Shown here in pieces: positions 8,362-14,253 of a stretch of 14,253 bases of DNA (position 1 is its first letter; each line of letters begins with the position of its first letter). The DNA is taken from NCBI GenBank assembly GCA_019695455.1, contig JAEUAC010000127.1, positions 1-14,253 of the forward strand. The letters run 5' to 3'. Position numbers and translations under genes: made by a program. Under the pieces are notes generated by a model. It worked only from the letters and a program-made list of their open reading frames with translations. It did not search any database and was not told the origin of the DNA. The DNA is from Methylorubrum extorquens (lineage in GTDB: Bacteria > Pseudomonadota > Alphaproteobacteria > Rhizobiales > Beijerinckiaceae).

Positions 8362-10601
8362 TGGCCCAGACCACCGCTCCCGCCCGCGCCGGCACGCCGT
8401 CGCCGAAGGCCTCCTTCGCGGTCTCGACGAGCGACGTCGCCGCGATCGTGGAGGCGCGCCACGGCGATCCCTTCGCCGTGCTCGGGCCGCACGAAACGGC
8501 TCCCGGACACTGGGAGGTCCGCGCCATGGTGCCCGGCGCGCCCTCGATCTCCGTGCTGCCGGAGGGCGGCGGCGCGCCGGTCGCCATGGCGCGCGTGCAC
8601 CCGGACGGGTTCTTCGTCGCCCGGATGGAGGGCGCGGACCGGCCCTGGTACCGGCTCCGCATCGACTGGCCGGCCGGCCCGCAGGAGACGCGCGATCCCT
8701 ACGCCTACGGGCCGACGCCCGGCTTCGAGGAGATGGGGCGGGTGCGCGACGTCGGGTCGGACGCCGTGCAGCGCCTGCTCGGCGCGCATCCCGCCCGGAT
8801 CGGCGAGGACGATGGGCTGCACTTCGCCGTTTGGGCGCCCAACGCCCGGCGCGTGAGCGTCATCGGCGACTTCAACACCTGGGACGGGCGCCGCCACCCG
8901 ATGCGCCTCCTCTACGACCAGGGCATCTGGGAGCTGTTCGTCCCGAACCTCGCGCCCGGCGAGCGCTACAAGTTCGAGGTGATCGGGGCCGACGGCAACC
9001 GGGTCGAGAAGGCCGATCCGGTCGCCTTCTACGCCGAGAAGCCGCCGGCGCAGAGCTCGATCGCCGCCACGCTGCCGGACACGGGCTGGTCGGATGCCGA
9101 CTGGATGACGAGCCGGGCCGAGGGCGATCCCCGCCGCAAGCCCATGGCCGTGTACGAGTGCCACCTCGGCTCCTGGGCGCGCGTGCCGGAGGAGGGCGAC
9201 CGCTTCCTGACCTACCGGGAGCTGTCCGACCGGCTGATACCCTACGTGAAGGAGCTCGGCTTCACGCATATCGAGCTCCTGCCGATCACGGAGTTCCCGT
9301 TCGACGGCTCGTGGGGCTACCAGCCCGTCTCGCTCTTCGCGCCGACGAGCCGGTTCGGTTCGCCCGACGACTTCAAGGGCTTCGTCGAGGCCGCGCACGC
9401 GGCCGGGATCGGCATCATCCTCGACTGGGTGCCGGGCCATTTCCCGAACGACGCCCACGGCCTCGGCCTGTTCGACGGCACGCACCTCTACGAGCACGCC
9501 GATCCCCGCCAGGGCTACCATCAGGATTGGGGCACCTACATCTACAATTACGGGCGCCAGGAGGTGCAGGCCTTCCTGGTCGCGAACGCGCGGTTCTGGC
9601 TCGAGACCTACCATCTCGACGGGCTGCGCGTGGATGCGGTCGCGTCCATGCTGTACCTCGACTACTCGCGCAAGCAGGGCGAGTGGGTCCCCAACCGCTA
9701 CGGCGGCAACGAGAACCTGGAGGCGATCGACTTCCTCCGGCGCATGAACGAGACCGTCTACGCGGCCGATCCCGGCGTCGTGACGATCGCCGAGGAATCG
9801 ACCTCCTGGCCCGGGGTGTCGCACCCGACCTACAAGGGCGGGCTCGGCTTCGGCTTCAAGTGGAACATGGGCTGGATGCACGACACGCTCCAGTTCATCT
9901 CCAAGGAGCCCGTGCACCGGCGCTACCATCATCACAGCCTGACCTTCGGGCTCGTCTACGCCTTCTCCGAGAACTTCGTCCTGCCGCTGTCCCACGACGA
10001 GGTCGTGCACGGGAAGGGCTCCATGCTCGGCAAGATGCCGGGCGACCGCTGGCAGCAATTCGCGAACCTGCGGGCCTATTACGGCTTCATGTGGGGCCAT
10101 CCCGGCAAGAAGCTCCTGTTCATGGGCGGGGAGATCGCCCAGGAGCGGGAATGGAACCACGACCGGTCGCTCGACTGGCATCTCCTCCAGGACCCGCACC
10201 ATGCGGGCGTGAAGGCGCTGATCGGCGACCTGAACCACGCCGTCACGTCGCTGCCGGCCCTCTACGAGCGGGATTGCGACCCGACGGGATTCGACTGGCT
10301 GGTCGCCGACGACGCCGAGAACTCGGTCCTCGCCTGGCTGCGGCGCGGCGACGACCCGGAGCGGCTCGTGATCGTCGTCTCGAACTTCACGCCCGTGCCG
10401 CGCGAGGGCTACCGGGTCGGCGTGCCGCTGCCGGGCTTCTACCGGGAGGTGATCAACACCGATTCCGAGCGCTACGGGGGATCCAACGTCGGCAACGGCG
10501 GCGGCCTGTCCACGGAGCCGCAGGAGGCCCATGGTCGCCCGCACTCGCTCAGCCTGACGCTCCCGCCGCTCGCCACCCTCATCCTCGAACGCGTCGCCTG
10601 A
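8361..10601 (+). CDS. glgB: 1,4-alpha-glucan branching enzyme
   Basis: GlgB introduces alpha-1,6 branches into the linear glucan made by GlgE. At 746 residues it is close to the ~730 of E. coli GlgB and has the same layout. An N1 module lies around residues 20-110 (HGDPFAVLGPHE). A CBM48/N2 module lies around 153-240 (HFAVWAPNARRVSVIGDFNTW). The GH13 barrel starts near 264 (YECHLGSW), and a C-terminal beta domain contains NTDSERYGGSN. Catalytic residues are in GLRVDAVASMLYLDY (D425), TIAEESTSWPG (E478) and LPLSHDEVVHGKGSM (D546), all conserved. Two adjacent ATGs occur, at 8358 and 8361. I chose 8361 because the CAGGGAG upstream (8347-8353) is then better spaced. Starting at 8358 would add one Met. 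Either start overlaps the treS-mak stop codon, indicating translational coupling. Confidence 0.95.
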   Translation: MAQTTAPARAGTPSPKASFAVSTSDVAAIVEARHGDPFAVLGPHETAPGHWEVRAMVPGAPSISVLPEGGGAPVAMARVHPDGFFVARMEGADRPWYRLRIDWPAGPQETRDPYAYGPTPGFEEMGRVRDVGSDAVQRLLGAHPARIGEDDGLHFAVWAPNARRVSVIGDFNTWDGRRHPMRLLYDQGIWELFVPNLAPGERYKFEVIGADGNRVEKADPVAFYAEKPPAQSSIAATLPDTGWSDADWMTSRAEGDPRRKPMAVYECHLGSWARVPEEGDRFLTYRELSDRLIPYVKELGFTHIELLPITEFPFDGSWGYQPVSLFAPTSRFGSPDDFKGFVEAAHAAGIGIILDWVPGHFPNDAHGLGLFDGTHLYEHADPRQGYHQDWGTYIYNYGRQEVQAFLVANARFWLETYHLDGLRVDAVASMLYLDYSRKQGEWVPNRYGGNENLEAIDFLRRMNETVYAADPGVVTIAEESTSWPGVSHPTYKGGLGFGFKWNMGWMHDTLQFISKEPVHRRYHHHSLTFGLVYAFSENFVLPLSHDEVVHGKGSMLGKMPGDRWQQFANLRAYYGFMWGHPGKKLLFMGGEIAQEREWNHDRSLDWHLLQDPHHAGVKALIGDLNHAVTSLPALYERDCDPTGFDWLVADDAENSVLAWLRRGDDPERLVIVVSNFTPVPREGYRVGVPLPGFYREVINTDSERYGGSNVGNGGGLSTEPQEAHGRPHSLSLTLPPLATLILERVA

Positions 10602-10627
10602 CGCCCGTCTCCGATACAGGACCTACC

Positions 10628-11443
10628 ATGCCGAGCCCCTTCACGATCGATCTCACGGGTCAGGTGGCCATCGTCACGGGCTCGTCGTCGGGCATCGGGG
10701 CGGCGTCCGCGAAGGCGCTCGCGGCGGCGGGCGCCAAGGTCTGCATCAACTACCACTCGGACGAGGACGGCGCCCGGGAGGTCGAGGAGGAGATCAGGCG
10801 GAGCGGCGGCCACGCGATCGCGGTCGGCGTCAACGTGAGCCACGAGGACCGGGTCGAGCATCTCTTCGCCCGGACCAGGGAGGCCTTCGGCGACGTCCAC
10901 ATCCTCGTGGCCAATGCCGGGCTGCAGAAGGACGGCGCCGCCGACACGCTCTCGCTGAAGGACTGGAACACGGTCATCGACGTCAACCTGACCGGCCAGT
11001 TCCTCTGCTGCCGCGAGGCGATCCGGCACTTCCTCGCCCGCGGTCGTCAGCCGGAGCTGTCGCGCGCGCTCGGCAAGATCATCTGCATGTCGTCGGTGCA
11101 TCAGGTCATTCCGTGGGGCGGGCACGTCAACTACGCGAGCTCCAAGGGCGGCATCATGCTGATGATGAAGACGCTGGCGCAGGAATACGCGGATCGCGGC
11201 ATCCGCGTGAACGCGATCTGCCCCGGCGCCATCAAGACGCACATCAACCAGGACGCCTGGTCGACCGAGGAGGCCGAGAAGAAGCTCCTGAAGCTCATTC
11301 CCTACGGCCGGGTCGGCGTGGTCGAGGACATCGCGAACGCCGTGGTCTGGCTCTCGTCCGACCAGTCGGACTACGTGACGGGCACGAGCCTCTTCGTCGA
11401 CGGCGGCATGACGCTCTACCCGGGCTTCCAGGACAACGGCTGA
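10628..11443 (+). CDS. Short-chain dehydrogenase/reductase, glucose 1-dehydrogenase type
   Basis: This is a 271-residue classical SDR. The dinucleotide-binding motif TGSSSGIG is at residues 17-24, NAG is in LVANAGLQ, and the catalytic Ser is S156 in the CMSSVHQ block. The Tyr-Lys pair is Y169/K173 in VNYASSKGG, followed by PGAIKT and the C-terminal VTGTSLFVDGGMTLYPGF, which resembles glucose 1-dehydrogenases (NAD(P)-dependent oxidation of beta-D-glucose to gluconolactone). The sequence shows the SDR fold; the exact substrate is inferred. ATG 10628 is preceded by AGGAC at a normal distance, and the N-terminus FTIDLTGQVAIVTG fits the family. The gene lies 26 nt after glgB, so it is probably in the same transcript. 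It could handle glucose released by trehalose or glucan turnover, or another polyol or sugar. Confidence 0.85.
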   Translation: MPSPFTIDLTGQVAIVTGSSSGIGAASAKALAAAGAKVCINYHSDEDGAREVEEEIRRSGGHAIAVGVNVSHEDRVEHLFARTREAFGDVHILVANAGLQKDGAADTLSLKDWNTVIDVNLTGQFLCCREAIRHFLARGRQPELSRALGKIICMSSVHQVIPWGGHVNYASSKGGIMLMMKTLAQEYADRGIRVNAICPGAIKTHINQDAWSTEEAEKKLLKLIPYGRVGVVEDIANAVVWLSSDQSDYVTGTSLFVDGGMTLYPGFQDNG

Positions 11444-11502
11444 GAGGCCGACATCCGGCCCGGGCGGGCCTGAACGGGACGCCGCCTGGGCCGTTGGGGT
11501 CC

Positions 11503-11530
11503 GCTCGCCATGCGGCGAGCCCTTGTTTCC
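11503..11530 (+). terminator. GC-rich hairpin, possible weak intrinsic terminator after the SDR gene
   Basis: GCTCGCC (11503-11509), a 4-nt loop, and GGCGAGC (11514-11520) form a perfect 7-bp stem followed by CCTTGTTTCC. The T content after the stem is modest, so termination would be partial at best. It sits between the SDR and transporter genes, a logical operon end. A second small stem, GGCCC/GGGCC, lies upstream at 11457-11470. Confidence 0.35.
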
Positions 11531-11550
11531 GTCGACCTCAACAGGCCCGC

Positions 11551-12992
11551 ATGGCATCCGCTGCAGCGCCCCGCATCGTCGAGACCGACATTCCCGGCCG
11601 GCTCGACGGCCTGCCCTGGACGCGGTTCCACACCCTGGTGATCGTGGCGCTCGGCGTCACCTGGATCCTGGACGGCCTGGAGGTGACGCTGGCGGGGGCC
11701 GTGTCGGGCGCCCTGAAGCACGCCGACACGCTCGCCTTCACGAACACGGATGTCGGCATCGCGGGAACGGCCTACCTCGTCGGTGCCGTGACCGGCGCGG
11801 TCGGCTTTGGCTGGCTCACCGACAGGCTGGGGCGCAAGAAGCTCTTCTTCATCACGCTCGCGCTCTATCTCGCGGCGACGGCCGCCACCGCCTTCTCCTG
11901 GAATCTCTGGGCCTTCTGCTTCTTCCGCTTCCTCACGGGCGCGGGGATCGGGGGCGAATACACGGCCATCAACTCGACGATCCAGGAATTCGTGCCGGCC
12001 CGCTACCGGGGCCGGGTCGACCTCCTGGTCAACGGATCGTTCTGGATCGGAGCGGCGCTCGGCGCCGTCGGCTCCATCTTCTTCCTCGATCCCTCCTGGT
12101 TCGCGCCCGATCACGGCTGGCGCTTCTGCTTCCTTCTCGGAGCCGCGCTCGGGTTCATCATCCTGGTCCTGCGCACCTGGATCCCGGAAAGCCCCCGCTG
12201 GCTCGTGACGCATGGCCGGCCGGACGAGGCCGAGGCGATCGTGCGCGAGATCGAGCGGCATGCGGCCCACGTGCCGACGCCCCCGAAGGGCAGCGTGCCG
12301 ACCGTGCGGCTGCAGGTCCGCACGCACACGCCGATCTCGGAGGTCGTCGACGCGCTGTTCCACCGCTACCGGCAGCGCTCCCTCGTCGGGCTGGCGCTCA
12401 TGGCCGGCCAGGCCTTCTGCTACAACGCGGTGTTCTTCACTACGCGCTCGTCCTCACCGACTTCTACGGCATCGCGCCCGACCGCATCGGCCTCTTCATC
12501 CTGCCCTTCGCGCTCGGCAACTTCCTCGGGCCCGTGATTCTCGGGCCGCTCTTCGACACGGTCGGGCGGCGCCCCATGATCGCTGGCACCTACATCGTGT
12601 CGGGCCTGCTCCTCGCCCTGACGGGCTGGCTCTTCGCGGCGGGCCTCCTCACGGCGACGCAGCAGACGATCGCCTGGTCGATCGTGTTCTTCGTCGCCTC
12701 GGCGGCGGCGAGCTCCGCCTATCTGACGGTCGGCGAGACCTTCCCGCTCGAGATGCGGGCGCTCGCCATCGCGGTCTTCTACGCGCTCGGCACCACCATC
12801 GGGGGCGTCGCGGGGCCGCTCCTCTTCGGGGCGCTCGTCGAGACGGGATCGCGCAACGCCGTCTTCGTCGGCTACCTGATCGGCATGGCCGTCATGGTGT
12901 TCGCCGGCTGCGTGCAGTGGCGGTGGGGCATCGCCGCCGAGCGGCGGTCGCTCGAGGACGTGGCGGCGCCCCTCTCCGAGGTCGCGCGATGA
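11551..12992 (+). pseudogene. MFS transporter, sugar-porter-like, interrupted by a one-base frameshift
   Basis: With one base restored near 12440 the gene would encode about 480 residues with 12 predicted membrane segments. The first part (11551-12440) contains TM1-TM6 and most of TM7. It has MFS motif A GWLTDRLGRKK from residue 87, RFLTGAGIGGEY, an RGR-containing loop, and PESPRWL at residues 212-218, a sugar-porter motif. The reading continues in another frame from 12441 (YALVLTDFYGIAPDRIG), giving TM8-TM12, a second motif A-like DTVGRRP, and GETFPLEMRA. As written, the first frame runs on into unrelated Arg/Ser-rich sequence and stops at 12537 after 328 codons, losing TM8-12. It could be a true pseudogene or a sequencing error. 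Both halves keep good coding character, so any damage is recent. The substrate is not identifiable. ATG 11551 has only a weak Shine-Dalgarno (ACAGG). Confidence 0.8.
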
Positions 12993-13022
12993 CGGCCCAG
13001 GCGTGACGGCGGCAGGGGCGAC

Positions 13023-13469
13023 ATGGCGGACGAACCGGAGAGCGTGGACGAGCGGGTCCGGCGGAGCTTCGCCCGGCAGGGCCTGATGGCGACGCTGGGC
13101 GCCTCTCTGGGAGAGGTCGCGCCCGGCAGGGTCGAGGTCCTGCTGACGCCCGGCCCGGCCGTCTCGCAGCAGCACGGCTTCGTGCATGCGGGCGCCGTGA
13201 GCGCGATCGCGGACAGCGCCGCAGGCTATGCGGGCCTCACGCTCATGCCCGCCGATGCCGGCATCCTGACGGCCGAGTTCAAGATCAACCTGCTCGCCCC
13301 GGCGGTCGGCGACCGGATCGTCGCCCGCGGTCGCGTCGTCAAGGCGGGCCGGACCCTGACGCTCGCCCAGGCCGAGGTGTTCGCGCAGGCCGACGGCCGC
13401 GAGAAGCTCGTCGCTTTCCTGTCGGCCACGCTCATGACGGTGCAGGGCCGGGCGGGCGTGGGGGACTGA
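13023..13469 (+). CDS. PaaI-type hotdog-fold thioesterase
   Basis: This is a 148-residue protein of the PaaI/YbgC-like acyl-CoA thioesterase superfamily, which hydrolyses acyl- or aryl-CoA thioesters in the cytosol. The key stretch is QQHGFVHAGAVSAIADSAAG. It has HG at 51-52, HAG at 55-57 and an acidic residue D64 on the central hotdog helix, which matches the catalytic pattern of PaaI proteins. Later beta-strand segments AEFKINLLAPAVGDRI and GRTLTLAQAEVFA are typical of the fold. The length is normal for the family. It starts 30 nt after the transporter frame, with GGCAGGGGC upstream of ATG 13023, and may be co-transcribed with it. Its specific acyl substrate cannot be told from sequence, and nothing links it to the glucan cluster. 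Confidence 0.85.
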   Translation: MADEPESVDERVRRSFARQGLMATLGASLGEVAPGRVEVLLTPGPAVSQQHGFVHAGAVSAIADSAAGYAGLTLMPADAGILTAEFKINLLAPAVGDRIVARGRVVKAGRTLTLAQAEVFAQADGREKLVAFLSATLMTVQGRAGVGD

Positions 13470-13482
13470 GCCGGCACCGCCC

Positions 13483-13512
13483 AAAGAAAAAGGCCGCTCA
13501 CGAGGAGCGGCC
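13483..13512 (-). terminator. Strong intrinsic terminator for leftward transcription
   Basis: GGCCGCTC (13492-13499) and GAGCGGCC (13505-13512) form a perfect 8-bp stem with a 5-nt loop. On the - strand it is followed by TTTTTCTTT (complement of 13483-13491). On the + strand there is no T-run after the stem, so it works only leftward. It would end the small RNA described here and probably also the extensin-like mRNA. Confidence 0.85.
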
Positions 13513-13570
13513 CAAGTCTAGGGAGGAAACGCCCAAGGAGGGCAGTGACGCCGCCGGAGCGGCCTCACCC
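13483..13570 (-). ncRNA. Candidate small RNA with anti-Shine-Dalgarno motifs (alpha-r14/CcsR-like architecture)
   Basis: Read on the - strand this ~88-nt segment has an ordered set of structures. A first hairpin is GCCGC-UCCG-GCGGC (13563-13550). A second, GCCC-UCCUU-GGGC (13543-13531), has a loop complementary to Shine-Dalgarno sequences. A single-stranded UUUCCUCCCU (about 13529-13520) follows, and the RNA ends in a GC-rich terminator hairpin with a U-tract (13512-13483). Alphaproteobacterial sRNAs of the alpha-r14 ('cuckoo') and CcsR groups are known to expose CCUCC-type motifs and to bind mRNA ribosome-binding sites. Membership here is inferred from architecture only. No convincing ORF fits this stretch. 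A -35/-10 pair lies just upstream. The 5' end is approximate. It could instead be a 3'-UTR-derived RNA of the extensin-like gene. Confidence 0.5.
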
Positions 13571-13576
13571 CGACAA

Positions 13577-13604
13577 TCTATGTTGCGGTGCACAGTCGGG
13601 CAAG
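13577..13604 (-). promoter_or_regulatory. Putative promoter of the small RNA
   Basis: On the - strand CTTGCC (13604-13599) resembles the alphaproteobacterial -35 element CTTGAC. CATAGA (13582-13577) lies 16 nt further on as a plausible -10. This predicts a start near 13570, just before the first hairpin of the small RNA. The -10 match is only partial. Confidence 0.35.
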
Positions 13605-13618
13605 CCTGAATGGACGGC

Positions 13619-13643
13619 AGCGTGCCCATAAGTGGGGCACGCT
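13619..13643 (-). repeat. Inverted repeat touching the stop codon of the extensin-like gene
   Basis: AGCGTGCCC (13619-13627) and GGGCACGCT (13635-13643) are perfect 9-bp arms around a 7-nt loop. One arm shares its last base with the - strand TGA (13645-13643). No T-run follows in either direction, so it is more likely a 3'-end stabilising hairpin or a Rho-associated structure than an intrinsic terminator. Confidence 0.5.
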
Positions 13644-14253
13644 CACTCGCAGATCCGGTAGCGGTCGCTGCTGCCGTGCCGCTGCAGGTCGACGTGCAGG
13701 TGGTCCGCGTGGAAGGCGTCGGAGCCGGGGCCGAGCACGGTCGTGAACGACCCGCAGGCCGAGACGCGGAGCGCCTGGAAGGCGGGGCGGGGCGGCCGCG
13801 CCCGGCCCTCCTCGGCCACCGTGACCACTCGGCCGTCGGTGAGCTCGAACGCCGCGATGTCGACCGCGAGGCCGAGCCCGTGCGCGCTCGGCTTCGATCC
13901 CGCCTGCCGGTTGCGGGGGCGGCACTCGAAGCCCGGGCCGGTCCGGACCGCCCTGAGGCCGGCCCCATAGCCCGCCCGCAGCACGGGGCCGGCCACATGC
14001 GCGATCCAGGGGGCGAACGCGGCCGCCGTCCGGCAGGCGACGAGCGGCGTGTCCGGAAAGGCGATCGTCCGCTTGGGGTCGGCGGGATCGGCGACCGACA
14101 GGAGGCGAAGCGGCGTCTCGATCCGGCAGGACGGGTCGGCCCCGGGCGGGACGGCGGCTTCGGCCAGCACCGCGCCGGCGCCGCGCAGCGCAGCCATGCA
14201 ATCGGCATCGGGCGCGGTCGGCGTCGCCGTGGCGGGCCCGTCGGCGGGCGGCG
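13643..14253 (-). CDS. Extensin-like C-terminal domain protein, N-terminus outside window
   Basis: The visible ~203 residues are the C-terminal domain of an alphaproteobacterial extensin-like protein, normally exported to the periplasm. The frame is open to the window edge with a Pro/Ala/Thr-rich stretch and then PDADCMAALRGAGAV. That segment is typical of the domain's beginning, so the Met at 14197 is internal and the gene starts beyond 14253. Conserved parts are CRIETPLRLLSV, FECRPRNRQAG, PSAHGLGLAVDIAAF (His near 13882, Asp near 13861), FHADHLHVDLQRHG and the terminal YRICE. Six cysteines (DC, SC, AC, EC, SAC, IC) suggest disulfides, fitting export. SAH-x2-G-x-A-x-D plus H-x2-H-x-H resembles the zinc site of M15/LAS cell-wall peptidases, so a peptidoglycan-related role is plausible but unproven. 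It is convergent with the thioesterase gene. Confidence 0.85.
   Translation of the reverse strand, partial: PPADGPATATPTAPDADCMAALRGAGAVLAEAAVPPGADPSCRIETPLRLLSVADPADPKRTIAFPDTPLVACRTAAAFAPWIAHVAGPVLRAGYGAGLRAVRTGPGFECRPRNRQAGSKPSAHGLGLAVDIAAFELTDGRVVTVAEEGRARPPRPAFQALRVSACGSFTTVLGPGSDAFHADHLHVDLQRHGSSDRYRICE

Noticed and set aside
8280..10544. Long - strand frame opposite glgB
   Set aside because: Antisense to a fully conserved glgB, with no family motifs.
12989..13006. Five-codon frame (MTAQA) overlapping the transporter stop
   Set aside because: It is too short, has no supporting signal, and is most simply intergenic sequence before the thioesterase gene.
13492..13512. The same hairpin as a + strand terminator for the thioesterase gene
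   Set aside because: There is no T-run after the stem on the + strand; the A-rich tract precedes it.
13517..13545. Purine-rich GGGAGGAAAC / AAGGAGGG on the + strand as ribosome-binding sites
   Set aside because: No start codon with a usable + strand frame follows at a proper distance. On the opposite strand the same bases form the loop and unpaired part of the small RNA.
14195..14197. ATG on the - strand as the start of the extensin-like gene
   Set aside because: Family-like sequence (PDADC) continues in frame upstream to the window edge, so this Met is internal.
13498..14208. Overlapping - strand frame of 236 codons across the extensin-like gene and its 3' flank
   Set aside because: Its translation is Ser/Arg/Pro-rich noise. 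The neighbouring frame contains the conserved extensin-like motifs and cysteines.

Overview
The window looks like chromosomal DNA of a GC-rich alphaproteobacterium. The order Hyphomicrobiales, and something near Methylobacteriaceae or a relative, is my best guess. The basis is GC- and C/G-ending codon use in every gene, the trehalose/alpha-glucan gene set, an alphaproteobacterial extensin-like protein and an RNA resembling alphaproteobacterial anti-Shine-Dalgarno sRNAs. The genus cannot be fixed from the sequence alone.

Positions 1-10601 hold a co-directional trehalose / alpha-glucan cluster on the + strand. It contains treY (5' end outside the window), a long GlgE with an additional N-terminal GH13 domain, a trehalose synthase-maltokinase fusion (TreS-Mak), and the branching enzyme glgB. 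Read together they encode both directions of the trehalose/glycogen interchange. TreY (with TreZ, expected upstream) converts alpha-glucan ends to trehalose. TreS turns trehalose into maltose, Mak phosphorylates it to maltose 1-phosphate, GlgE polymerises it into alpha-1,4-glucan, and GlgB branches the product. Two of the three junctions overlap at stop/start codons (TGATG, ATGATG). The glgE-treS junction is a 136-nt gap with a palindrome.

Positions 10628-11443 encode a short-chain dehydrogenase of the glucose 1-dehydrogenase type, 26 nt behind glgB and probably co-transcribed. A 107-nt gap with a GC-rich hairpin follows. Positions 11551-12992 encode a sugar-porter-like MFS transporter interrupted by a one-base frameshift at about 12440/12441. 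A PaaI-type hotdog thioesterase (13023-13469) closes the + strand series.

The right end is transcribed from the - strand. An extensin-like secreted-type protein runs in from beyond the window (13643-14253, N-terminus missing). In its 3' flank lies a likely independent small RNA (about 13570 to 13483) with two small hairpins, unpaired or loop-exposed CCUCC-type anti-Shine-Dalgarno motifs and a textbook intrinsic terminator. This RNA and the two-headed GlgE are the most interesting items. No CRISPR array, insertion sequence, tRNA or rRNA was seen.
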